Assembly (NCBI RefSeq): GCF_000185845.1
Contig: NZ_GL629647.1
Coordinates: 2,361,969 to 2,383,912, forward strand
DNA length: 21,944 nt
Direction: 5' to 3'
Source of the DNA: Segatella salivae DSM 15606
Lineage (GTDB): Bacteria > Bacteroidota > Bacteroidia > Bacteroidales > Bacteroidaceae
The translations under genes were made by a program, and so were the position numbers. Positions 1-8,396 of this stretch are shown here, in pieces. Under the pieces are notes generated by a model. The model saw only the letters and a list, made by a program, of their open reading frames with translations. It did no database searches and had not been told where the DNA came from. The first letter of the stretch is position 1; every line of letters begins with the position of its first letter.

Positions 1-27
1 CTATCGTTTGGCAATCTTAGGCTATCA

Positions 28-230
28 AAAGCGAAGTCTACCCTGGGTCATTTGCCGTGAGTGGCAATAACGCTGTAGGCGTTGTACTTTTTATTTATTG
101 GTATTTTATCACGCCATTCCACGCAGAAAACGTACAACACCTACGGCGTTGACCTTCTCACTACTCGCATAACCCAGGGTAGGCTGACGCCAACCCTGGG
201 CTATAAAACGTACAACGCCTTCAGCGTTGA
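28..230. repeat. Dispersed palindromic intergenic repeat, copy 1 (left part cut or diverged)
   Basis: This stretch aligns without gaps to 10370-10572 in the same orientation; I count about 22 differences in 203 positions (about 89% identity) by hand. It contains inverted pairs: AACGCTGTAGGCGTTGTAC at 69-87 against 132-150 (17 of 19 match), CTACCCTGGGT at 38-48 against 172-182 (perfect), and CCCAGGGT/ACCCTGGG at 173-180/193-200. A further unit of the first type lies at 210-229. It precedes malQ and has no credible ORF. Its left end in this window (1-27) does not match the second copy. It may be transcribed as a structured RNA, act as a terminator, or simply be a dispersed repeat; the sequence does not decide. 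Confidence 0.85.
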
Positions 231-593
231 TTCCCTATCGCGACGTTATTAATGATAATGTATGTAGGGTTACCTTTTATATCATATTATTTATAGCCTG
301 TGATTGACGAGAAACGAGCCTATCCTGAGTAAGCGTTTGCAAGGAAATTCAACGCTGTAAGTGTTGACTTTTCCTTTTCAATAAACTTATTTTGTGTTGG
401 GTATGTTAGTGAATGAGCCTGTATTCACTCTCTTTTTGTCTCTTGATAACGTTGTGTTGTAAATGGTTTTCCATTGTAACTTTATCGCTGTTAAAGGTCA
501 TGTGCAAGAGAGTTACTAATGAAAGTGCAAACGATTGCATTGCTTTTTTAATTTTTTTATATATTAATTCTGAGTAAGCTGCTATATAATTAC
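231..593. other. AT-rich intergenic stretch upstream of malQ
   Basis: Apart from the single repeat unit at 350-368 I see no RNA gene and no convincing coding sequence. An open frame on the minus strand (406-642) overlaps the malQ start and has no recognisable motif, so I leave it out. The stretch becomes strongly A/T-rich from about 540, as expected near a promoter. Confidence 0.5.
350..368. repeat. Isolated half-unit of the palindromic repeat
   Basis: CAACGCTGTAAGTGTTGAC matches the AACGCTGTA(A/G)GCGTTGTAC unit found in the two longer copies at 69-87, 10324-10343 and 10410-10429, with a few changes. It stands alone between repeat copy 1 and malQ and suggests that the unit can exist separately or that a longer element decayed here. 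Confidence 0.6.
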
Positions 594-601
594 TATCTTT
601 A
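594..601 (+). promoter_or_regulatory. Possible -7 box for malQ
   Basis: TATCTTTA fits the Bacteroidota -7 consensus TAnnTTTG except for the last base and lies 21 nt before the malQ ATG. No clear TTTG -33 element is seen about 20 nt upstream, so the assignment is weak. Confidence 0.35.
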
Positions 602-622
602 CAGAAAATAACTAACCTCTGT

Positions 623-3322
623 ATGAAACTAACTTTTAACATAAACTATGACACCATATTCGGCGAAGAAGTGTTGCTGAATGTCGTGGAAAACAGCAAA
701 AAGGGAGGTAAAAAGACCTCGCAGTACAGGATGAATAACCGGGATGGCAAGCATTGGTGGGTTGAATTGAATCGCACCGAGGCAAGTTTGAATACGGCAA
801 TCGACTATTATTATAGTGTTGATTGCGACTGGTCGGACGGCCGTCACGAATGGCTCACAGAGAAACATCGCTTAGAACTCACGGTCGTGAAAGGCAAAGA
901 GTATACTATTTACGACCATTGGAGTGACATTCCTGAAGACTCTTATCTCTATAGTTCAGCCTTTACGGAGTGTGTAAACAAGCGTCCTTTGTCTGTTATT
1001 AAGCCTTCGGCATACGATAAAACCGTTCGACTTGTGGTGCGTGCACCGCAACTTCGTTCTACGGATAGATTGTGTGTGGTGGGTAAACCAAAGGCTATGG
1101 GAGCATGGGATGTGTTTGAAGCGCTTCCAATGTATGAGCATAACTACAACGAATGGATAGTAGATTTGAATGTAGAAACGTTGGAAAGCGACGTATTGGA
1201 ATTCAAGTTTGCGGCACAAGACGTTGCCGATAGACACAATGCCCTATGGGAAAGCGGCATGAATCGCGAGATTCATCTGCCTGAAATTAAAAGCGGTGAG
1301 GTGTTGGTTTATGAACTTTCACAAGCGTTTTTTGATATATATAATCGTAAGTTGGCTGGAACATTAGTGCCAGTATTTTCACTTCGTTCGAAAACCAGTT
1401 ATGGAGTGGGCGACTTTGGAGACTTGAAGAATATGATAGATTGGGTCGCTGTGACTCATCAACGCGTGCTACAGGTGTTGCCAATCAATGATACTACGAC
1501 GACACATACATGGACAGACTCTTATCCTTACAGTTGTATTAGCATCTTTGCACTACATCCTCAGTATGTAGATTTGACGCAGTTGCCGACATTAAAAGAT
1601 GGAAAGAAGCGCAACAACTTTGAGGCTTTGCGCCAAGAACTCAATGCTTTGGAGCAGATAGATTACGAGCGTGTGAACGAGGCGAAGCTGAAATATCTTT
1701 ATGAAGTCTATCTGCAAGAGGGCGAAAAGATAATGCAAGACAAAGCCTTTAAGCAGTTCTTTGCCGATAGCGAGCAATGGCTTGTGCCCTATGCGCAGTA
1801 TTGTTATTTGCGTGATAAATATGGAACGGCCGACTTTTCTACATGGCCTGACCATCATGTTTGGGACGAAAAGGAGCGTAAAGTGCTATCAACACCAACA
1901 TCGAAAGAATATAAAGAGGTGGCTTTCTTTTATTTTGTGCAGTTTGTTCTCAATGAACAAATGGAAGCAGTACATGCTTATGCACGCGAGAAAGGAGTCA
2001 TTTTGAAGGGAGATATCCCTATCGGCGTCAATCGTAATGGATGTGACGTGTGGATGGAACCAAAGTATTTCAACCTCAACGGTCAAGCAGGTGCACCACC
2101 AGATGACTTTTCTGTGAACGGACAGAATTGGGGATTCCCCACTTATAACTGGGATGAGATGTTGAAAGATGGCTGCCAATGGTGGGTACGTCGCTTTCAA
2201 AACATGAACAAATTCTTTGATGCTTACCGCATAGATCATGTGCTGGGATTCTTCAGAATATGGGAGATTCCGGTGGAAGCAGTACATGGTTTGCTCGGAC
2301 AATTTGCCCCTTCATTGGGTATGTCGCGTGAAGAAATCGAAAGTTATGGCTTAACTTTCCATGAAGAACAGTTCACTAAACCCTTTATTAGCGATTGGAT
2401 TCTTGAACGAGTATTCAGAGATCGTGCAGAGGAAGTAAAGCAACGTTTCCTCAATCACACGCACGATGATATCTATGAGCTAAGACCTGAGGTTGACACA
2501 CAACGCAAAGTGGAAGCTGTTTTTGCTGGGAAGATGGCAGAAAGTGATATCTGGTTGCGTGATGGTCTTTATGCTTTGATTAGTAATGTGCTTTTTGTTC
2601 GCGACAGAAAAGATGCAAACAAGTTCCATCCTCGCATCAGTGCACAGTTTGATTTCACGTATGAAGCCCTCTATGATAGCGACAAAGAAGTCTTCAATCG
2701 CATTTATAACGACTACTATTATCGGCGTAACAATCAGTTCTGGTATCGTGAAGCAATGAAGAAGTTACCACGACTTATTGAGGCAACTCGAATGCTTGTA
2801 TGCGCTGAAGACTTAGGAATGGTGCCGGATTGTGTACCTTGGGTGATGAACAATCTAAAGATATTGAGTCTTGAATTGCAAAGTATGCCGAAGGATCCTC
2901 ACGTGAGATTTGGTTACTTAAACAATAATCCTTACCGCTCAGTTTGTACCATTTCAAGTCATGATATGCCTACACTGCGCCAGTGGTGGGATGAAGATTA
3001 CGAGCGCACTCAAGCCTATTATAACAGCATGCTCTATCGAGGTGGTGCAGCACCACACCCACTTCCCGGTTGGTTGGCACGTGATATCATCAGCCGACAC
3101 CTAATGAGTCCGAGCATGCTTTGTATCCTTTCAATTCAAGATTGGTTGGCAATCGACGAGAAACTACGCCTTGCCGATCAGAACGCGGAACGCATAAATA
3201 TCCCTGCAAACCCTAAACATTACTGGCGTTATCGTATGCATGTGAGCATAGAAGACCTCATGCAGAATACTGATTTCCGTGAAAACTTGACGGAACTTGT
3301 GTGTGAAGCAGGGAGAGAATGA
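623..3322 (+). CDS. malQ: 4-alpha-glucanotransferase, DPE2-like (tandem CBM20 + GH77 with insertion)
   Basis: Transfers glucosyl or maltosyl units between alpha-1,4-glucans; with no signal peptide it should act in the cytoplasm on imported maltose and maltodextrin. Two starch-binding CBM20-like domains lie at about residues 1-115 and 131-232, and the GH77 barrel follows from about 250. I assign the nucleophile to Asp538 (motif RIDHVLG), the acid/base to Glu729 (CAEDLG) and the transition-state stabiliser to Asp781 (SSHDMP). Nucleophile and acid/base are 191 residues apart, against about 47 in compact bacterial MalQ, so a segment of roughly 145 residues is inserted. That insertion plus two CBM20s is the plan of plant DPE2, and explains the length of 899 residues. 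The ATG follows an A/T-rich leader with no Shine-Dalgarno sequence, normal for this phylum. The family call is very safe; preference for maltose is inferred from the DPE2 resemblance. Confidence 0.96.
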   Translation: MKLTFNINYDTIFGEEVLLNVVENSKKGGKKTSQYRMNNRDGKHWWVELNRTEASLNTAIDYYYSVDCDWSDGRHEWLTEKHRLELTVVKGKEYTIYDHWSDIPEDSYLYSSAFTECVNKRPLSVIKPSAYDKTVRLVVRAPQLRSTDRLCVVGKPKAMGAWDVFEALPMYEHNYNEWIVDLNVETLESDVLEFKFAAQDVADRHNALWESGMNREIHLPEIKSGEVLVYELSQAFFDIYNRKLAGTLVPVFSLRSKTSYGVGDFGDLKNMIDWVAVTHQRVLQVLPINDTTTTHTWTDSYPYSCISIFALHPQYVDLTQLPTLKDGKKRNNFEALRQELNALEQIDYERVNEAKLKYLYEVYLQEGEKIMQDKAFKQFFADSEQWLVPYAQYCYLRDKYGTADFSTWPDHHVWDEKERKVLSTPTSKEYKEVAFFYFVQFVLNEQMEAVHAYAREKGVILKGDIPIGVNRNGCDVWMEPKYFNLNGQAGAPPDDFSVNGQNWGFPTYNWDEMLKDGCQWWVRRFQNMNKFFDAYRIDHVLGFFRIWEIPVEAVHGLLGQFAPSLGMSREEIESYGLTFHEEQFTKPFISDWILERVFRDRAEEVKQRFLNHTHDDIYELRPEVDTQRKVEAVFAGKMAESDIWLRDGLYALISNVLFVRDRKDANKFHPRISAQFDFTYEALYDSDKEVFNRIYNDYYYRRNNQFWYREAMKKLPRLIEATRMLVCAEDLGMVPDCVPWVMNNLKILSLELQSMPKDPHVRFGYLNNNPYRSVCTISSHDMPTLRQWWDEDYERTQAYYNSMLYRGGAAPHPLPGWLARDIISRHLMSPSMLCILSIQDWLAIDEKLRLADQNAERINIPANPKHYWRYRMHVSIEDLMQNTDFRENLTELVCEAGRE

Positions 3323-3349
3323 TAGTATTGAATAAATTTCTATAGGAAA

Positions 3350-3386
3350 AACAGCGGGGACATTGAATAAAATTGTCCCCACTGTT
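3350..3386 (+). terminator. Strong hairpin after malQ
   Basis: Arms 3350-3362 (AACAGCGGGGACA) and 3374-3386 (TGTCCCCACTGTT) pair over 13 bp with one G-U, around an 11-nt A/T-rich loop. It starts 27 nt after the malQ stop and ends 31 nt before the CPBP start. No T-run follows, so it may be a terminator, a partial terminator or an mRNA-stabilising or processing hairpin that sets malQ apart from the downstream genes. Confidence 0.55.
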
Positions 3387-3417
3387 GCAATAAGAGAAAC
3401 TGAAAAGAATAAGATAT

Positions 3418-4272
3418 ATGAAGGATGATAAGCAGGAACACATTATTCAGAGATATCGTTATGGTTTGCTTTTTTATATTTTTGCAGCCGTGATACCATG
3501 GGGATTCTGGTTCGTAGCAGGGTATGTTAGCCACCAAAATGGAGGAAATGAGTTCCTTGCTTCTATGTTGGGATTGATTGGTTTGTGTTTTCCTATGTTG
3601 CTTTCTGTTGCGTTTGTTTGTCGAGATTCAGCCTTGCGAAAGGATACTTTTTCGCGTTTTTTTAACTTCAAAGCACGCTATGTAGGGTATTATATGGGTG
3701 CTTGCACAATACTTCCGATTAGCATCTTGGCGGCAATGGCTATTTCGTTGCTGTTTGGTTATAATGCTTCGCAGTTTTGCATTACAGGACATTACACTTT
3801 CACTTCTGGTGTCTTTCCCGTTTGGTTCATGCTGATTATGGCGCCTGTTTTAGAAGAATTGGCTTGGCATAGCTATGGAACAGACTGTCTTCGTTCGCGT
3901 ATGAACTTGCTTTATACTTCACTTGTCTTTGCTATTTATTGGGCATTGTGGCATTTTCCATTAGCAGGTATCAAGGGATATTATCATGCTAATGTCGTGC
4001 ATGAGGGCATATTGTATAGCATTAACTTCATTGTGAGCATCATTCCGTTTGTAGTTCTGATGAATTGGCTTTATTATAAGACGGGACGTAATATTCTTGT
4101 TGCTATTGTTTTCCATATAACAGCGGGATATTTTAATGAGATATTTGCTACACATCCGGACAGTAAGTGTATTCAAACAGTGCTATTGTTAATCTTTGCA
4201 AGCATAGTTGTGGCTCGAAATCGTTCGTTCTTCTTCGATAAAACCCTACATGTTGAACCTTCAAAATATTGA
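3418..4272 (+). CDS. CPBP-family intramembrane protein (Abi/CAAX-type), altered first motif
   Basis: A membrane protein of 284 residues with about seven or eight hydrophobic segments, for example near residues 15-38, 48-67, 90-116, 128-145, 195-222 and 250-268. The three CPBP motifs can be placed: Glu146-Glu147 in LEELAWHSYG, His179 in ALWHFP, and His233 with Asn240 in FHITAGYFN. These glutamates and histidines are the presumed zinc-protease site of the Rce1/CAAX family. The usual form of motif 1 is EExxxR; here position 151 is His instead of Arg. In characterised relatives the role is CAAX-prenyl proteolysis or, in some bacteria, bacteriocin immunity; the substrate here is unknown. It lies between malQ and the GH97 gene, 46 bp before the latter, probably co-transcribed. 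The neighbours suggest co-expression with glucan use but do not reveal a function. Confidence 0.85.
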   Translation: MKDDKQEHIIQRYRYGLLFYIFAAVIPWGFWFVAGYVSHQNGGNEFLASMLGLIGLCFPMLLSVAFVCRDSALRKDTFSRFFNFKARYVGYYMGACTILPISILAAMAISLLFGYNASQFCITGHYTFTSGVFPVWFMLIMAPVLEELAWHSYGTDCLRSRMNLLYTSLVFAIYWALWHFPLAGIKGYYHANVVHEGILYSINFIVSIIPFVVLMNWLYYKTGRNILVAIVFHITAGYFNEIFATHPDSKCIQTVLLLIFASIVVARNRSFFFDKTLHVEPSKY

Positions 4273-4318
4273 ATTTCAGTAATAAATAATAATAAAAGAT
4301 TAAGTTAACTAATTCATA

Positions 4319-6451
4319 ATGAAACCTCTACAAATTCTTTTTGCATTATTACTCCTACCACTTGTGGCCGTAGGACAAACCGTTAAGTCGCCTAATGGCA
4401 AGGTTGCCGTAACGTTTTCGCTATCGGCAAGCGGACAACCTACTTACGAAATGACATTCAAGAACAGGCAGGTGGTGAAGCCTTCACACCTCGGTCTGGA
4501 GTTGGCGAAAGACAAACATGCCTCCAAAGGATTACAAGAGACAGACTTGATGGATGGTTTTAAGATTGCCGATACCAAGATCTCGACGTTTGATGAGACG
4601 TGGAAGCCGGTGTGGGGACAATATAAACAGATTAGAAACCATTACAATGAATTGGCTGTTTCACTGCATCAAGCATCGTCAAATCGTACGATTATCATTC
4701 GCTTTCGCGTCTATGATGAGGGTATGGGCTTGCGTTATGAGTTCCCACAGCAGTCTTCTCTCAACTATTTTATCATCAAAGAAGAGCACACTCAGTTTGC
4801 TATGACAGGAGATCATAAGGCTTGGTGGCTGCCAGGTGATTATGATACGCAAGAGCAAGAGACACAGGAAACGAAACTTTCTGAAATCCGTGAGCGCTTC
4901 AAAAAGGCTGTAAATTGGGATAATTCGTCTGTATCAGTGTTCTCACCAACGGGCGTTCAGACCTCTTTGCAGCTGAAAACGCAAGATGGACTCTATCTCA
5001 ATATCCACGAAGCAGCCTGCATCAACTATGCAACGATGCACTTAAATCTCGATGATAAGAATTTTGTTTTCGAATCATGGCTTACTCCCGACGCCACAGG
5101 ATTAAAGGGTTTTATGCAGACTCCGTGTTCAACGCCATGGCGAACAGTTATGGTTAGTGACGATGCTCGCGACATATTAGCATCTAATTTGATATTAAAT
5201 CTCAACGAACCTTGTAAGCTTCAAGACACCAGTTGGATTCATCCTGTGAAGTATTGTGGCGTATGGTGGGAGATGATTGTAGGCAAAAGTAGTTGGAATT
5301 ACACGGATGAGTTCCCATCAATAAAGCTTGATCAAATTGATTGGAGCCAGGCAAAACCGAATGGAAGGCATGCCGCGAACACAGAACACGTCAAGAAATA
5401 CATTGACTTCGCAGCCGCTAATGGACTCCAACAGGTTCTCGTTGAAGGATGGAATGTAGGTTGGGAGGACTGGGCTAACCGCTGGAAAGACTATGTTTTC
5501 GATTTTGTTACTCCTTATCCTGACTTTGGTATCAAGGCTTTGAATGACTATGCACACAGCAAAGGGGTTAAACTCATGATGCATCATGAAACATCTTCGA
5601 GCGTAGGTAACTACGAACGACATCTTAATGCAGCCTTCGATCTCATGCAAAAATATGGTTATGATGCTGTAAAGGGTGGCTATGTGGGAGACATTATTCC
5701 ACGAGGTGATCACCATTTCTCACAGGAAATGAACAACCATTACCTTTACATTGTTAAAGAAGCTGCCAAGCGTCACATCATGGTTAATGCTCATGAAGCA
5801 ACTCGTCCCACGGGACTTTGCCGCACTTATCCTAACCTTATAGGCAACGAAAGCGCTCGAGGCACAGAGTATGAAGCCTTTGGTGGCAGCAAGCCTGACC
5901 ACACTGTAGTGCTTCCTTTCACTCGTCTTCAAGGGGGACCAATGGACTATACCCCCGGAATCTTAGAGACTCAATTGCACACTTGGAGTGAGAATACAAG
6001 CTATGTTCACACAACATTGGTAGGTCAATTGGCGCTTTATTTGGTCATGTGGGGCCCAATTCAGATGGCAGCCGACCTGCCAGAAAACTATCAAAAGTAT
6101 GCCGATGCGTTCCAATTCATTAAAGATGTTGCCGTAGATTGGGACGATTCACGTTATCTTGAGGCTGAACCTGGCGATTATGTCACTGTAGCGCGCAAGG
6201 CAAAGGGCACAGATAACTGGTTTGTTGGAGGTAAATGTGATGAAAACGGACATCGAAGTGTGGTGAAACTTGATTTCCTTGATAAAGGGAAAAAGTATGA
6301 ATGTACGCTCTATACCGATGCCCCTGGGGCCGATTATGAAAAGAATCCGAAGGCCTATCGTATCACAAAGCGCATCGTTAAGAAGGGAGATGTGCTGACA
6401 ATTGACGAAGCTCGTGGCGGAGGATTTGCCATGTCGCTTATTAAAAAATAA
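4319..6451 (+). CDS. susB: GH97 alpha-glucosidase, SusB type
   Basis: Releases glucose from the non-reducing end of maltodextrins. Residues 1-20 form a type I signal peptide (hydrophobic LFALLLLPLVAVG, then Q), with no lipobox, so periplasmic location is likely. Key residues keep a constant offset of 15 from the numbering I recall for B. thetaiotaomicron SusB: Glu179, Glu424 (HHET), Glu493 (NAHEA), Glu511 (GNES) and Glu517 (GTEYEA), corresponding to Glu194, 439, 508, 526 and 532. This set holds the general acid (517), the base pair (424, 493) and calcium ligands, so the protein should be an inverting alpha-glucosidase and not the retaining alpha-galactosidase branch. Length of 710 residues is usual. 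The pullulanase gene starts 30 bp after its stop, so the two share a transcript. Confidence 0.95.
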   Translation: MKPLQILFALLLLPLVAVGQTVKSPNGKVAVTFSLSASGQPTYEMTFKNRQVVKPSHLGLELAKDKHASKGLQETDLMDGFKIADTKISTFDETWKPVWGQYKQIRNHYNELAVSLHQASSNRTIIIRFRVYDEGMGLRYEFPQQSSLNYFIIKEEHTQFAMTGDHKAWWLPGDYDTQEQETQETKLSEIRERFKKAVNWDNSSVSVFSPTGVQTSLQLKTQDGLYLNIHEAACINYATMHLNLDDKNFVFESWLTPDATGLKGFMQTPCSTPWRTVMVSDDARDILASNLILNLNEPCKLQDTSWIHPVKYCGVWWEMIVGKSSWNYTDEFPSIKLDQIDWSQAKPNGRHAANTEHVKKYIDFAAANGLQQVLVEGWNVGWEDWANRWKDYVFDFVTPYPDFGIKALNDYAHSKGVKLMMHHETSSSVGNYERHLNAAFDLMQKYGYDAVKGGYVGDIIPRGDHHFSQEMNNHYLYIVKEAAKRHIMVNAHEATRPTGLCRTYPNLIGNESARGTEYEAFGGSKPDHTVVLPFTRLQGGPMDYTPGILETQLHTWSENTSYVHTTLVGQLALYLVMWGPIQMAADLPENYQKYADAFQFIKDVAVDWDDSRYLEAEPGDYVTVARKAKGTDNWFVGGKCDENGHRSVVKLDFLDKGKKYECTLYTDAPGADYEKNPKAYRITKRIVKKGDVLTIDEARGGGFAMSLIKK

Positions 6452-6481
6452 AGAATCACAATCAAACAACCAATTAAATCT

Positions 6482-8383
6482 ATGAAGATTAAATTGTTTT
6501 GCGCATTAGCAGTGACTGCTGCGATGATACAAACAGCCCAAGCTCAGGAGGTTTTTAATGAGATGTCATATCGCCCTGAGCATACTATTTTCAAGTTGAA
6601 TGCTCCAACTCGCCCTGTCGTTAGACTGTATAACGATGGTTTAAAGGGTAAGGCGGTGAAGGAAGTAAAGATGAAGCGAGCCGGAAAAGACCTTTGGACA
6701 GCTTGTGTGAAGGGTAATCTCGCGGGGAAGTTTTATACTTTTGACATTGGAAACGGAGAGACTCCAGGTGTCTTTGCAAAGGCCGTTGGCGTGAATGGAA
6801 ACCGTGGTGCCATCATCAACTTACGCTCAACAGACCCTGATGGCTGGCAGAACGACCAACGTCCCGCATTAAATTCGGCGGCAAATCAAGTCATTTATGA
6901 GATGCATGTGCGTGATTTTACCCATGCAGCGCCAGGCATTTCTTATCCCGATAAGTTCTTAGGTGTGGGCGAGTCTGCCTCTGTTGACTATCTGAAACGC
7001 TTAGGTGTGACGGCTGTCCACTTGCTGCCCGTGTTTGATTTTGCTTCAGTTGACGAAACAAAGCTTACGAATCCGTCTTACAATTGGGGCTATGATCCAA
7101 AGAATTATAACGTGCCAGAAGGTAGTTATTCGACTGACCCCTATCGCCCAGAAGTGCGCATTCGTGAGTTCAAACAAATGGTTCAAGCACTTCATAAGGC
7201 CGGAATCCGCGTGATACTTGACGTGGTTTATAACCATACTTTCGATATAAAACACAGTAATTTCCAGTGTACTTATCCTGACTATTACTACAGAAAGAAT
7301 CCTGATGGTACTTATTCCGATGGCTCGGGATGTGGAAATGAGACAGCCTCTGAACGTCCGTTGATGCGCAAGTTCATGCTTGAGAGTGTGAAATATTGGA
7401 TAGATGAGTATCACATTGATGGCTTTCGCTTCGACTTAATGGGTGTGCACGATATCGAAACCATGAGGGAAATCCGTGCGGAGGTCAACAAAATAGACCC
7501 TACTATATATATATATGGTGAAGGATGGAGTGCAGGACATTGCGCTTATCCATCGGAAAAGTTGGCTGTAAAGGTTCATGTGGCACAGCTAAATGGTACA
7601 GCTGCCTTTAGCGATGAACTGAGAGACGCCCTTCGGGGGCCTTTTAGTGACGACAAGAAAGGTGCATTCCTTGCTGGCATTCCTGGTGAAGAAGAAAGTA
7701 TAAAGTTTGGAATCGCGGGCGCAATTGCCCATCCTGGTGTGGCGTTGTCACGCGTTAATTATAGCAAAGCGCCTTGGGCTACACAGCCAACTGAAATGAT
7801 TAGCTATGTAAGTTGCCATGATGATATGTGCTTGACAGACCGCCTTCGTGCTTCCATTCCAGGCATAAAGGAAGACGAAATCATTCGTCTTGACTTGCTT
7901 GCACAAACAGCTGTGTTCACATCGCAAGGCGTTCCATTTATTCTAAGCGGTGAGGAGATGTTGCGAAATAAGCAAGGTGTGCACAACAGCTATAATGCTC
8001 CGATTACAATTAACGCGCTGAATTGGGCACAACTCAAGCAATATCCGCAGGTGTTTGCCTATTACCAAGGGCTTATTCAGTTGCGAAAAGAGCATCCGGC
8101 ATTCCGACTTGGCGATGCAGAACTGGTCAGAAAGCATTTAAGTTTCTTGCCAGTGAAGCCCTGTGTTGTAGGCTTTATGCTCACAAACCATGCCGGAGGA
8201 GACGATTGGAACAATATCGTTGTCATTCTGAATGGCAGTCGTGAGCCTCAGGATATAGACATTCCGGCAGGTAACTACACTGTTGTGGCCTGCGATGGTA
8301 CAATAAATCAGCAGGGCTTGGGACACATGCAGGGAGGCAAAATCTCTGTGAATGCCCAGTCTGCCCTTATTCTCCACGATTAA
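6482..8383 (+). CDS. pulA: Type I pullulanase-like GH13 enzyme, exported
   Basis: Cuts alpha-1,6 branches in pullulan and branched maltodextrins. A signal peptide occupies about residues 1-21 (ending TAQA, then QE). A CBM48-type domain follows (about 25-115), then the GH13 barrel from about 135. The pullulanase signature YNWGYDP is at residues 200-206. The catalytic triad is Asp318 (GFRFDLMG), Glu347 (YGEGWSAG) and Asp447 (SCHDDMC); region I is LDVVYNHT. A short beta domain ends the protein. At 633 residues it is near the usual size for type I pullulanase with few accessory domains. It sits 30 bp after GH97 and 13 bp before the SusA-type gene. With a signal peptide and no lipobox, I expect it in the periplasm, debranching material that GH97 and SusA then finish. 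Confidence 0.94.
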   Translation: MKIKLFCALAVTAAMIQTAQAQEVFNEMSYRPEHTIFKLNAPTRPVVRLYNDGLKGKAVKEVKMKRAGKDLWTACVKGNLAGKFYTFDIGNGETPGVFAKAVGVNGNRGAIINLRSTDPDGWQNDQRPALNSAANQVIYEMHVRDFTHAAPGISYPDKFLGVGESASVDYLKRLGVTAVHLLPVFDFASVDETKLTNPSYNWGYDPKNYNVPEGSYSTDPYRPEVRIREFKQMVQALHKAGIRVILDVVYNHTFDIKHSNFQCTYPDYYYRKNPDGTYSDGSGCGNETASERPLMRKFMLESVKYWIDEYHIDGFRFDLMGVHDIETMREIRAEVNKIDPTIYIYGEGWSAGHCAYPSEKLAVKVHVAQLNGTAAFSDELRDALRGPFSDDKKGAFLAGIPGEEESIKFGIAGAIAHPGVALSRVNYSKAPWATQPTEMISYVSCHDDMCLTDRLRASIPGIKEDEIIRLDLLAQTAVFTSQGVPFILSGEEMLRNKQGVHNSYNAPITINALNWAQLKQYPQVFAYYQGLIQLRKEHPAFRLGDAELVRKHLSFLPVKPCVVGFMLTNHAGGDDWNNIVVILNGSREPQDIDIPAGNYTVVACDGTINQQGLGHMQGGKISVNAQSALILHD

Positions 8384-8396
8384 AATTCCATGAAAC

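Noticed and set aside
1889..2302. 137-codon minus-strand frame within malQ, and similar long antisense frames at 5318-5716 and 13692-14015
   Set aside because: Each is antisense to a well-supported enzyme or transporter gene and shows only a composition shadow, with no domain.
3418..4272. Abortive-infection or phage-defence protein
   Set aside because: The family is sometimes labelled Abi, but neighbours are sugar enzymes and no partner toxin or bacteriocin gene is visible.
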